A stretch of DNA of 18,661 nucleotides from CAZABG01 sp964460985 (GTDB lineage Bacteria > Chlamydiota > Chlamydiia > Chlamydiales > Parachlamydiaceae). The stretch is taken from positions 1 through 18,661 of the forward strand of contig CAYWQX010000041.1 in NCBI GenBank assembly GCA_964460985.1, in the 5' to 3' direction. Below the pieces are notes generated by a model. That model was not told the origin of the DNA and searched no databases. It worked only from the letters and a program-made list of their open reading frames with translations. Positions 1 to 6,911 of this stretch are shown here, one piece after another. The stretch's first letter is position 1. Each line of letters begins with the position of its first letter. A program made the translations under genes and the position numbers.

Positions 1-210
1 ATCGTGTCTGCCCCAGTCGCCTCCTCCATGATGTCCATCCCATCCGCCGCCGCCGTGATGTCCTCCACCGCCGCCACCACCATGTCCTCCGCCACCACCA
101 TGTCCGCCACCGCCTCTTGCAATCAATTGGTTGTCTGTCTGAGCGCTAACCGTAGCCGATAAAGCGATGGGTGCGAAAGTAAGCAAGCTTACTATTAAAA
201 GTTTTTTCAT
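1..210 (-). CDS. Secreted Gly/His-rich protein, 5' part only
   Basis: The reading frame starts at ATG 210-208 and is open for 70 codons to the window edge, so the C-terminus is missing. The first ~23 residues form a standard Sec signal peptide: MKK, a hydrophobic core (LLIVSLLTFAPIALSA), then a VSA-Q cleavage-like site. After a short linker (QTDNQLIAR) the chain becomes a low-complexity run of Gly with interspersed His, plus Trp and Asp towards the window edge. A GAGG ribosome-binding site lies about 7 bases before the ATG. It is transcribed in the same direction as ftsY, 139 bases downstream of it. Gly/His-rich exported proteins often bind metal ions, but nothing here proves that role. I do not recognise a named family. 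The signal peptide together with the SD makes a real gene likely despite the simple composition. Confidence 0.75.
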   Translation of the reverse strand, partial: MKKLLIVSLLTFAPIALSATVSAQTDNQLIARGGGGHGGGGGHGGGGGGGHHGGGGWDGHHGGGDWGRHD

Positions 211-226
211 GAATGTCACCTCACTA

Positions 227-243
227 AGAAGGTTTATCCTTCT
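227..243 (-). promoter_or_regulatory. Small hairpin in the leader of the Gly/His-rich gene
   Basis: AGAAGG and CCTTCT form a 6-bp perfect stem around a 5-base loop, just upstream of the ribosome-binding site of the Gly/His-rich gene. The 10-mer AGAAGGTTTA recurs at 275-284. No T-run follows, so it is not a terminator. A regulatory role is only a guess. Confidence 0.2.
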
Positions 244-349
244 AACTTCAATATACGCTTATAAAAGTAATTCCAGAAGGTTTAGGGATGTTAATTTATC
301 GTTAAGTTTTCGAAGTAAATTGATGCTTAGTCTGTTATGTGCTTCCCGA

Positions 350-1267
350 TTAACCTTCGAAGAGAGAGTCCACAAATGCTTTAGGATCAAAGGGTTCTAA
401 ATCATCAACCCCTTCTCCAACGCCAATGTAGCGAACCGGGATTTTAAGCTCCTGATAGATCTGGATCACAATGCCGCCCTTGGCCGTGCCATCCAATTTT
501 GTCAAAATAAGGCCGGTGACCGGTGTAAACTGTTTAAACGTTTTCGCTTGGTCAATCGCGTTTTGTCCGACCGTTGCATCCAATACAAGATAGGTTTCAT
601 GAGGAGCGCCGGGACACACTTTATCGGCGGTTCGACGAATTTTGTCGAGCTCTTGCATTAAGGGGGTTTTGGTATGGAGTCTTCCGGCGGTATCGATTAA
701 AACGATATCAGACCCTTTGGCTTTGGCAGAAGTGAGGGTATCAAATACCACCGCAGAAGGATCGCTTTTCATCTGTCCCGATACAATCGGCACATCGATC
801 CTCTCGCTCCACATTTTGAGCTGCTCTTGAGCCGCGGCTCTAAAAGTATCGGCCGCTCCTAAAAGCACTTTTTTTCCCGATTGTTTGAATTTATGGGCAA
901 GTTTGGCAGTCGATGTCGTTTTACCGTTGCCGTTTACTCCTACAATTAAAATGACACTTGGATCTTTCAGTTGGTTTTCGACGGGGAAATCAATTTTTTT
1001 GAAAAGCTCCTCCTTTAAAAATTGAAGAATTTCGGTTTCTGAAGCCGATTGATTTTTGCGAAGATAATCTCTTAAAGATTGAGTGAGCTCTTGAGCCCCT
1101 TTGACTCCTAGATCCGCTTCATACAAAATCTCTTCTAATTTTTCGAGTTTGGCCTCATCGACTTTTCCATGAAATAAATCCTTAAGTTTTTCTCCAAAAT
1201 AGTGACGGCTTTTTTTGAGTGCTTTCTGGATTTTTTGGAAGCTTGCTTTAAGACTGTTGAAGACCAT
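350..1267 (-). CDS. ftsY: Signal recognition particle receptor FtsY
   Basis: GTPase that docks ribosome-SRP complexes at the inner membrane and hands nascent membrane proteins to SecYEG. The 305-residue protein has an N domain (roughly residues 20-95) followed by the G domain. G-domain motifs in order are the P-loop GVNGNGKTT (110-118), DTFRAAAQEQL (140-150), DTAGR (192-196), TKLDG (256-260) and the closing GVGEGVDDLEPFD (282-294). DTFRAA and the closing motif separate FtsY from Ffh, and there is no C-terminal M domain. The long acidic A domain of E. coli FtsY is absent; a short basic N-terminal helix (KKSRH region) is present instead, as in many other bacteria. The ATG at 1267-1265 has no clear SD. 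The gene is divergent from sucC across a 46-bp spacer. Confidence 0.97.
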   Translation of the reverse strand: MVFNSLKASFQKIQKALKKSRHYFGEKLKDLFHGKVDEAKLEKLEEILYEADLGVKGAQELTQSLRDYLRKNQSASETEILQFLKEELFKKIDFPVENQLKDPSVILIVGVNGNGKTTSTAKLAHKFKQSGKKVLLGAADTFRAAAQEQLKMWSERIDVPIVSGQMKSDPSAVVFDTLTSAKAKGSDIVLIDTAGRLHTKTPLMQELDKIRRTADKVCPGAPHETYLVLDATVGQNAIDQAKTFKQFTPVTGLILTKLDGTAKGGIVIQIYQELKIPVRYIGVGEGVDDLEPFDPKAFVDSLFEG

Positions 1268-1292
1268 AAAGGGATTGCCTAATTATTTATAA

Positions 1293-1300
1293 ATTATAAT
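1293..1300. promoter_or_regulatory. Palindromic -10-like box shared by ftsY and sucC
   Basis: ATTATAAT is its own reverse complement, so TATAAT can be read on both strands inside the only spacer between the divergent ftsY and sucC. On the plus strand the box ends 13 bases before the sucC ATG, leaving room for only a very short leader. No good -35 box is visible at standard spacing on either side. This is a plausible shared promoter core, not demonstrated. Confidence 0.35.
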
Positions 1301-1313
1301 AGTGAACCTTATT

Positions 1314-2477
1314 ATGAACTTGCACGAATATCAAACCAAAGAAATTTTAGCCCGCTACAACATTCCTACTCCTCCTCTTGTCGTCATTAAAGATGAAAAA
1401 GAGGTGGAGGAGGGGTTAAGAGAGCTTGGCGTTGAACAAGCTGTTGTGAAAGTCCAGGTTCACGCGGGCGGTCGAGGGAAGGCGGGAGGAGTTAAAATTG
1501 GAAAGTCCAAAGAGGAAATCCAAGCCCTTGCAAAAAAATTAATTGGTTTAAAGATCGTCAATAATCAGACAGGTCCGGAAGGAATTGTGGCAAGAGAGGT
1601 CATACTGACTCCTCTTGTAGATATTCAAAAAGAGTTTTACTTAGCATGTATCGTTGATCGTGGATCGGCTCAAGGGATCTTGATCGGATCGACCGAAGGG
1701 GGGATGGAAATTGAAGAGGTCGCTCGCACCCATCCGGATAAAATTTTAAAATTGCCGATCCCCTTTGATCGACCTTTTAGAAAATATGAGCTCTACCCTT
1801 TTGTACGAACCTTGGGATTTTCTCATGAGCTTGCGGATCAAGCGATCAAATTCATTTTAAATTTGGTAAAAGCCTTTGTTGAGACCGATGCCCTTCTTTT
1901 AGAGATTAACCCTTGGGTTATAACCAAGGATCAAAAACTGTTTGCCTTGGATGCTAAATTGAATGTCGACGAGAATGCCCTTTTTCGTCATCCGGATATT
2001 GCCAAATACTACGATCCCTCCCAGGTAAGTCCTAGAGAAGCTAAAGCGCATGAATATGAACTTGCCTATATTGCTTTAGATGGAAACGTCGGGTGCATGG
2101 TGAACGGGGCCGGTTTAGCCATGGCTACGATGGATATCATTCAAACCTTCGGCGGGAAACCGGCCAACTTTTTAGATGTCGGCGGAGGCGCTTCCAAAGA
2201 AAAAGTAGCGGAGGGTTTTAAAATTATCTTAAGCGATGAGAAAGTGAAAGCCATACTGGTGAATATTTTTGGCGGGATTATGGACTGCGGTGTTTTAGCG
2301 GATGGAATTATCCATGCTGCCAAAGAGCTTCAAGTGAAAGTGCCTTTAGTGGTTCGCATGGAAGGAACTAATGTCGAAATCGGAAAGAAAAAACTCGCTG
2401 AATCGGGTTTAAAAATTATCGTGGCATCGGATTTAAAAGATGCCGCTCAAAAGGTGACACATGTCAATTTGGGTTAA
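1314..2477 (+). CDS. sucC: Succinyl-CoA synthetase (ADP-forming) beta subunit
   Basis: TCA-cycle enzyme subunit that, with SucD, converts succinyl-CoA to succinate while making ATP or GTP. The start chosen is ATG 1314 because the family begins MNLHEYQ; an in-frame GTG at 1302 would add only four residues. This gives 387 residues, the usual length. Visible landmarks are the ATP-grasp segment VHAGGRGKAGG (residues 49-59), LLEINPWV with the metal-binding Glu/Asn, DAKLNVDENALFRH, the DVGGGA loop and the NIFGGIMDCG motif near the C-terminus. No strong SD is present before the ATG. The stop codon lies 17 bases inside sucD, so the two subunits are translationally coupled. Confidence 0.97.
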   Translation: MNLHEYQTKEILARYNIPTPPLVVIKDEKEVEEGLRELGVEQAVVKVQVHAGGRGKAGGVKIGKSKEEIQALAKKLIGLKIVNNQTGPEGIVAREVILTPLVDIQKEFYLACIVDRGSAQGILIGSTEGGMEIEEVARTHPDKILKLPIPFDRPFRKYELYPFVRTLGFSHELADQAIKFILNLVKAFVETDALLLEINPWVITKDQKLFALDAKLNVDENALFRHPDIAKYYDPSQVSPREAKAHEYELAYIALDGNVGCMVNGAGLAMATMDIIQTFGGKPANFLDVGGGASKEKVAEGFKIILSDEKVKAILVNIFGGIMDCGVLADGIIHAAKELQVKVPLVVRMEGTNVEIGKKKLAESGLKIIVASDLKDAAQKVTHVNLG

Positions 2478-3336
2478 CAAAAATACAAAAGTGATCACGC
2501 AAGGAATTACGGGAAAATCAGGTAAATTCCATACGGAGGCTTGCCTTGCATACGGATCGAAATTTGTAGGGGGAGTGACGCCCGGTAAAGGGGGGGAGAC
2601 TGTTCTTGGACTTCCTGTCTTTGATACCGTCAAAGAGGCCAAAGATAAGACAGGTTGTGATGCATCGATGATTTTTGTGCCTCCTCCTTTCGCGGCGGAA
2701 GCTATTCTAGAAGCAGAAGCTGCAGGAATACCTCTTATTGTCTGTATTACTGAGGGTATTCCGATTCGCGATATGATTGAAGTGAAAAGAGTGATGCAAA
2801 AATCCAAAAGCCGGCTGATCGGACCTAATTGCCCAGGCATTATCACACCGGACGAGTGTAAAATTGGAATCATGCCGGGGTATATCCATCGAAAAGGATC
2901 GGTTGGCATCGTTTCAAGATCGGGCACGCTGACTTATGAGGCGGTTTTTCAGACAACAAGCCTCGGACTTGGACAGTCCACTTGCGTTGGGATCGGGGGC
3001 GATCCTCTGAATGGGACTAACTTTATTGATGTTTTAAAAGCCTTTGAAGAGGACCCTCAAACCCAAAGCATCCTGATGATCGGGGAAATAGGGGGCACTG
3101 CCGAGGAGGAGGCTTCTGACTGGATTTTAAAAAACGGCAAAAAACCGATGGCTGCTTTTATCGCCGGAAGCACAGCACCTCCCGGACGGCGCATGGGTCA
3201 TGCCGGAGCCATCATTTCCCAAGGAAAAGGGACTGCCGAAGGGAAGATGGAAGCCCTTAAAAAAGCGGGGGTTTTAATCGCCAAAACCCCGGCTGAAATG
3301 GGGCTTACCCTCAAATCGGCGCTTCATGTAAAATAA
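2461..3336 (+). CDS. sucD: Succinyl-CoA synthetase alpha subunit
   Basis: Partner of SucC. It binds CoA and carries the phosphohistidine intermediate. The 291 residues match the family. The CoA-binding Rossmann motif QGITGKSGKFHT lies at residues 14-25, GPNCPGIITP at 121-130, and the active-site histidine is H247 in GHAGAIIS. The second part carries the usual ligase fold with IGEIGGTAEEEA around 207-218. The ATG at 2461 overlaps the end of sucC by 17 bases and has an AAGGTG ribosome-binding site at 2451-2456, inside the sucC coding region. The next gene follows after 4 bases, which suggests one transcript. Confidence 0.97.
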   Translation: MSIWVNKNTKVITQGITGKSGKFHTEACLAYGSKFVGGVTPGKGGETVLGLPVFDTVKEAKDKTGCDASMIFVPPPFAAEAILEAEAAGIPLIVCITEGIPIRDMIEVKRVMQKSKSRLIGPNCPGIITPDECKIGIMPGYIHRKGSVGIVSRSGTLTYEAVFQTTSLGLGQSTCVGIGGDPLNGTNFIDVLKAFEEDPQTQSILMIGEIGGTAEEEASDWILKNGKKPMAAFIAGSTAPPGRRMGHAGAIISQGKGTAEGKMEALKKAGVLIAKTPAEMGLTLKSALHVK

Positions 3337-3340
3337 AGGC

Positions 3341-4420
3341 ATGTTCAGCTTCAGATATCCCATCCCGGTAACGGTTCATCCTCTATTCATTCTGGTAGCC
3401 CTTTGGATCGGCTATCTCATCACTCAAAATTTTGCGATGAGCATCGGTGTTGCCCTCATCGTTTTTGTTTCGGTGCTGATCCATGAGTATGGGCATGCTT
3501 TTACGGCCCGCTTTTTTAAGCAAAAAACATGGATCACCTTGCAGCTTTTAGGCGGACTTACCGAAAGAAGAGGGCCCCCCTTAAAAAAATGGCAGGAATT
3601 CCTCATCGTATTAAACGGTCCTTTAGCCGGTTTTGCCCTCTCTTTTGCGAGTTTCTTAGCTTATAGCGCATATCCTAATGTTTACTTATTAATAGCTTTT
3701 CAGATTAACCTTTGGTGGACCATCCTCAACCTAATTCCCATTCTTCCAATGGATGGCGGTCAGTTGATGAAAATTTTTTTAGAAGGTTTGTTTGGTTTAA
3801 AAGGACTTAAATTATCGGTTTTGCTGTCGCTTGGCCTTGGATTTTCGGCGACCCTTTTTATGTTTGCCTACGGTCAAATTTTTATCGGAGCTATCTTTGC
3901 CATTTTCACCTTTGAAAGCTACCGGATGTATAAAAGCTTGGCATTCATGAAAGAGAGCGATACCGACAGTTCGATCAAGACGCTCATGGAGCAGGCTGAA
4001 GAAAGCTACAAAGCGCAAGATATTCCTAAAGCACGCACTCTCTATGAAATGGTTCGCGAAAAAGCCTCTCAAGGCTCCCTTTTTGCTTATGCCACCTATC
4101 GCCTAGCTGAGATAGAAGGCGCTGAAGGGCATTTCGCGAGAGCGTACGATCTTATTAAGCCTGTTAAAGCTCAGCTTGATCAAGAAGGGCTCGACCTCTA
4201 CCATCGCCTTGCCTTTGAAACGGGCGATTGGAAAACTGTTCTCAGCCTCTCTGAAATTCATCTCCCGGAACAAAAAGCGATGAATGCTATCGCAGCGGCC
4301 CAGCTGCAAGATGTCTCTGCCGCGAAAGGCTGGCTTAAAGCCTATATCAACGAAGGGGGAGATCCAGGCATTATCCGCGACCGAAGATTTGATCCCATTC
4401 GATCAAGGTTAGAGATCTGA
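3341..4420 (+). CDS. Membrane M50 (site-2-type) metalloprotease with soluble C-terminal repeat-like tail
   Basis: Intramembrane zinc protease of the SpoIVFB/site-2 group, 359 residues. The first ~195 residues carry about six hydrophobic segments. The HExxH zinc motif is HEYGH (48-52). The third ligand region is NLIPILPMDGG (130-140), in which D138 is the expected zinc ligand. From about residue 205 the chain is soluble and helical (for example SIKTLMEQAEESYKAQ and ARTLYEMVREKA), with the look of degenerate tetratricopeptide repeats, which could bind substrates or partners. The gene begins 4 bases after the sucD stop with no room for a normal SD beyond AAAGG, so it probably depends on coupling to sucD. 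No PDZ domain is visible, unlike RseP. The physiological substrate is unknown. Confidence 0.85.
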   Translation: MFSFRYPIPVTVHPLFILVALWIGYLITQNFAMSIGVALIVFVSVLIHEYGHAFTARFFKQKTWITLQLLGGLTERRGPPLKKWQEFLIVLNGPLAGFALSFASFLAYSAYPNVYLLIAFQINLWWTILNLIPILPMDGGQLMKIFLEGLFGLKGLKLSVLLSLGLGFSATLFMFAYGQIFIGAIFAIFTFESYRMYKSLAFMKESDTDSSIKTLMEQAEESYKAQDIPKARTLYEMVREKASQGSLFAYATYRLAEIEGAEGHFARAYDLIKPVKAQLDQEGLDLYHRLAFETGDWKTVLSLSEIHLPEQKAMNAIAAAQLQDVSAAKGWLKAYINEGGDPGIIRDRRFDPIRSRLEI

Positions 4421-4432
4421 GATATCGATCTC

Positions 4433-4458
4433 TTGACTACTGAAATGGGTAGTATAAT
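4433..4458 (+). promoter_or_regulatory. Candidate promoter in the 4421-4658 spacer
   Basis: TTGACT (4433-4438) and a perfect TATAAT (4453-4458) lie on the plus strand with a 14-base spacer, shorter than the usual 16-18. No coding region follows on this strand: the next 200 bases lead into the 3' end of a minus-strand gene. If active, it would make a non-coding transcript. The hexamers are good but the spacing is poor. Confidence 0.35.
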
Positions 4459-4464
4459 CTCCTC

Positions 4465-4648
4465 TTCCCTCGGGTTTTTGAGGCGCATAAAAATCACCAC
4501 CTCTACCTAGAGTTTAAAGCTTTGGTTTGGTGATAGATACTTTTCCTTTTGCGTCTCTTGAGTTATACATAATATTTAAACGCGGAGAGGCAGGAGGCGG
4601 AGAGACGCAAGAGAGAATTATATAGAAGGCCAGGCTTTCTTTGTTGGT
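4465..4648 (+). ncRNA. Possible structured small RNA (unassigned)
   Basis: The intergenic stretch holds nested complementary segments. ATCACCA (4493-4499) pairs with TGGTGAT (4528-4534), enclosing a CTCTA/TAGAG hairpin (4501-4512) and a self-complementary AAAGCTTT (4516-4523). TTGCGTCTCT (4549-4558) pairs perfectly with AGAGACGCAA (4601-4610), extendable by three pairs including one wobble. A final hairpin at 4624-4640 is followed by a T-rich stretch. GCGGAGAG occurs twice inside the second loop (4582-4589, 4597-4604). A promoter-like pair lies just upstream. It does not resemble 4.5S RNA, tmRNA, RNase P RNA or a tRNA. It could instead be a 3' untranslated structure of the flanking genes. Strand and ends are inferred. 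Confidence 0.3.
4624..4640 (+). terminator. Possible rho-independent terminator hairpin
   Basis: AGAAGGC and GCTTTCT form a 7-bp stem (one G-U pair) with a 3-base loop, followed by TTGTTGG. The T-tract partly lies in the stem and is weak. It sits between the plus-strand spacer element and the 3' end of the minus-strand nucleotidyltransferase gene, 18 bases beyond that gene's stop, so it could serve either strand. Confidence 0.3.
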
Positions 4649-4658
4649 AAATGCTAAT

Positions 4659-6137
4659 TTAAGCGACGGGAATTTTGTTTTTAAGCTTATCGAACTCGGC
4701 TTGGGCTTTTGGAGCATCCTCATTCTTAATTTCGGAGGCGATCGTTTCGAAGCTTTCGGAGTTGTTTGGAAGTTTGGTGGTCCACAGTTTTTTGGAATCC
4801 TGTGTTCTTTCAGCGTAAATTTTAATGTGCTTATTGGAAGAGGCAAGATAAGTATCTGCCCGGACAGTGTTCTCGTGAAAAGAAAGATTTTCTTCCTCTA
4901 ACACGTTGTAAAAGAGGGAGTGGGAGGCTTTCATCTCTTTAAAGGTTGACCCAATCACAACGGAGTGATCGAGCGTCATTTCATCAGCGATCGCGCCAAC
5001 GACCACAGAGTGGGAGATTTTACCTTTTCCAATATGGGAATTGATGATTGTTGAATCGGCATTTTGTTCGAGTCTAAACATTTCCCGTAAAAGATAGCCT
5101 TCTACTGTATTTTGGGTGAGTTTTAATAAGTTGTTAAAGTAACTGTCGATTGTGCCAAAATCCCACCAAAAACTTCCAACTCCTACATCCACAGTCCCAA
5201 AAAGCTGAGTCTCGGGATGCTTGTTCAAGAAATGATTTTTAAAATACTGCATTCTGAGGTAGTGATTTTTAGCGTCCACTGGAGAAATATTGAATTTTTC
5301 AAGCGTTTCGATATAGCTTTTTTGATCGAGAGTAAGCGGCATCCAAAAAAATGGATCGGAATCCATCTTATTGTTTTTCTGAATGAGCTCCGGTTGAAAT
5401 TCCTGCATGAGGGCAAAGGTAAAAGGAGTCGATAAACTAAAAGATCCGAGGCTCACACCCATTCCGCCAGAAATTGAAATCGTCCCTTCAGCGATTAATT
5501 TTTTAATCGTTTGGTAGCTGCTTTTTTCAATATGCTGCGTCTGACCCTGCTTATTAATCGTGATTAAGCCGTATTTATGAAGCTCTTTGTGATTCCACTC
5601 TTCTTCTGTCGGCATGGGAATCAGTTTGACGAGGATATCGGCATGGTGTCTTGCCGCATAATCGGGGGAAGTTGAGGGGACAAAGAGTTGATCGGCCCAG
5701 AAAACTGAAAAACGGCCTCTTCTTGCAGGAGCGTAGATATTCGTTTGCCGAATGACCGCTTCGAGAAGTGTAATTGGTTCTTCTTTACCTTTAACTTTAA
5801 CTAAAGAAGGGAGTTTAACCGCGCATTTATTTCCATATTCACTTGCAGTGACCGGGTATAGCCTTTTTCCTTCGCCGGCGGTGTGATATAAAGCAATCGA
5901 GTAGCCTTCTCTTTGTTTTTGATAGAGATCGACTTTATGCTGTACGAAAGCTTTTTCGCGGGCTTTTTGATAAGCATAGAGAGAGCCAAGTCCATTTCCG
6001 GCTCCTCCTGGCCAATCTTCGTTGATAACCACATGAAGAGCGCCTTCTTTGAGGACTTGACCTTTCGTCTCAGAGAGTCTTTTTTGCCAAAATTCTTCTT
6101 GCTCAAGGGAACTTACGGAAACAATGACAATATCCAT
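4659..6137 (-). CDS. Nucleotidyltransferase-like protein with C-terminal beta-helix-like repeats
   Basis: Probably acts on sugar phosphates, but the family is not one I can name with certainty. With the start at ATG 6137 (MDIVIVSVSS, SD-like AGGA 9 bases upstream) the protein has 492 residues. Longer forms starting at 6158 or 6182 are possible; a frame from TTG at 6221 is also open but has no SD. Motifs seen are WPGGAGNGLGSL (about 42-53), HTAGEGKRLYP (85-95), which resembles the GxGxRL phosphate-binding loop of GT-A nucleotidyltransferases, NKCAVKLPSLV (103-113) and FWADQLFVP (146-154), whose Asp may bind metal. The last third contains short hexapeptide-like turns (STIINSHIGKGKISHS, DHSVVIGS), typical of left-handed beta-helix tails. 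It has its own transcription unit, divergent from the membrane gene at 6309. Fucose-1-phosphate-type pyrophosphorylases are a possible distant relative. Confidence 0.7.
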   Translation of the reverse strand: MDIVIVSVSSLEQEEFWQKRLSETKGQVLKEGALHVVINEDWPGGAGNGLGSLYAYQKAREKAFVQHKVDLYQKQREGYSIALYHTAGEGKRLYPVTASEYGNKCAVKLPSLVKVKGKEEPITLLEAVIRQTNIYAPARRGRFSVFWADQLFVPSTSPDYAARHHADILVKLIPMPTEEEWNHKELHKYGLITINKQGQTQHIEKSSYQTIKKLIAEGTISISGGMGVSLGSFSLSTPFTFALMQEFQPELIQKNNKMDSDPFFWMPLTLDQKSYIETLEKFNISPVDAKNHYLRMQYFKNHFLNKHPETQLFGTVDVGVGSFWWDFGTIDSYFNNLLKLTQNTVEGYLLREMFRLEQNADSTIINSHIGKGKISHSVVVGAIADEMTLDHSVVIGSTFKEMKASHSLFYNVLEEENLSFHENTVRADTYLASSNKHIKIYAERTQDSKKLWTTKLPNNSESFETIASEIKNEDAPKAQAEFDKLKNKIPVA

Positions 6138-6295
6138 GCCAATTTTTCCTGACATCATCTTTTTAATGTTATCCTTCAGCATATTACCTACATATAGTAT
6201 CCCTACTAATAAATTCAGCAATTTTTTGGTTTATAATTAAGAGGTTTAGATTAATGGTTTTAAACAGAGAGGATACAAAAAAATACTAAAGGAGC

Positions 6296-6331
6296 ATGAT
6301 CAAAAATTATGCTCTCTTTACTATCGGGTGA
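6296..6331 (+). CDS. Possible 11-codon leader ORF
   Basis: The best ribosome-binding site in this spacer, AAAGGAG (6288-6294), has only one base between it and ATG 6296, which opens an 11-residue frame (MIKNYALFTIG). That frame overlaps the start of the membrane gene at 6309 in another frame. The same SD lies 14 bases from the ATG of the longer gene. The tiny frame may therefore be chance. Confidence 0.15.
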   Translation: MIKNYALFTIG

Positions 6332-6911
6332 GTTTGCAGGCCTCCTTTCTTTAGTAGGGTTTGTCCCCTATATTTACGATATTTTAAGAGGCAAATGCAC
6401 TCCAAACCGAGCCACGTGGTTCATTTGGACGATGGTAGGAACCATTTTATGCTTGGCTCAATTCGACTTAAGTAATGAAAATTTAGAAGCCTTTTGGGTT
6501 CCTTTTAGTTATGTGATAGGTCCCGCTCTCATTTTTCTTCTTTCGTTAAAATATGGGGAGGGAGGCTACACAAAATTTGATGGCATCTGTCTTTATCTAT
6601 CCTTTTTAGGTCTAGTATTTTGGGTATGGTTTGAAATGCCAGTGGCAGCTCTTCTTCTAAACATAGGGATAGATACTGTAGGAGCTATTCCGACGCTCAA
6701 AAAAACCTATTTTGATCCTTCATCGGAAAGCGTCAGAGCCTGGAGTTTGTTTGCGATAGCCAATTCGATTAATATGCATATTGCCTTAGGCCCCGGTCCT
6801 TGGGAACAAACGATCTATCCTCTTTACCTTCTGACCCTTTCGTTAGCCATTCTTTGTTTAGCCATCCGCAAAATCCCGATTTTAAGATCTGAAAAAAAGC
6901 CAACTTTATAA
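6309..6911 (+). CDS. PQ-loop-like duplicated membrane protein
   Basis: A 200-residue inner-membrane protein with about seven hydrophobic segments and no signal peptide. It carries an internal duplication. GFVPYIYDILRGK, with P20, is followed 17 residues later by W37, and GAIPTLKKTYFDP, with P128, is followed 17 residues later by W145. Each repeat begins GxxP and ends in a Trp-containing helix. This arrangement resembles PQ-loop/SemiSWEET-type transporters, which are built from two three-helix repeats, but the canonical PQ pair itself is not present, so a substrate cannot be named. The SD AAAGGAG is 14 bases upstream of the ATG, longer than ideal. The 3' end overlaps the convergent M20 peptidase gene by 6 bases. 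Confidence 0.75.
   Translation: MLSLLSGEFAGLLSLVGFVPYIYDILRGKCTPNRATWFIWTMVGTILCLAQFDLSNENLEAFWVPFSYVIGPALIFLLSLKYGEGGYTKFDGICLYLSFLGLVFWVWFEMPVAALLLNIGIDTVGAIPTLKKTYFDPSSESVRAWSLFAIANSINMHIALGPGPWEQTIYPLYLLTLSLAILCLAIRKIPILRSEKKPTL

Noticed and set aside
1302..1313. GTG start of sucC
   Set aside because: SucC proteins begin MNLHEYQ, matching ATG 1314. The four extra residues have no family support.
4411..4433. Terminator formed by AGAGATC/GATCTCT after the M50 gene
   Set aside because: The 7-bp stem has a 9-base loop and no T-run follows. The left arm is also inside the coding sequence.
4465..4648. Known housekeeping RNA (SRP RNA, tmRNA, RNase P RNA, tRNA)
   Set aside because: None of the conserved sequences of these RNAs could be found on either strand.
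4514..4846. Minus-strand 110-codon frame in the spacer and 3' end of the nucleotidyltransferase gene
   Set aside because: It largely overlaps the well-supported gene in another frame on the same strand and has no recognisable protein features.
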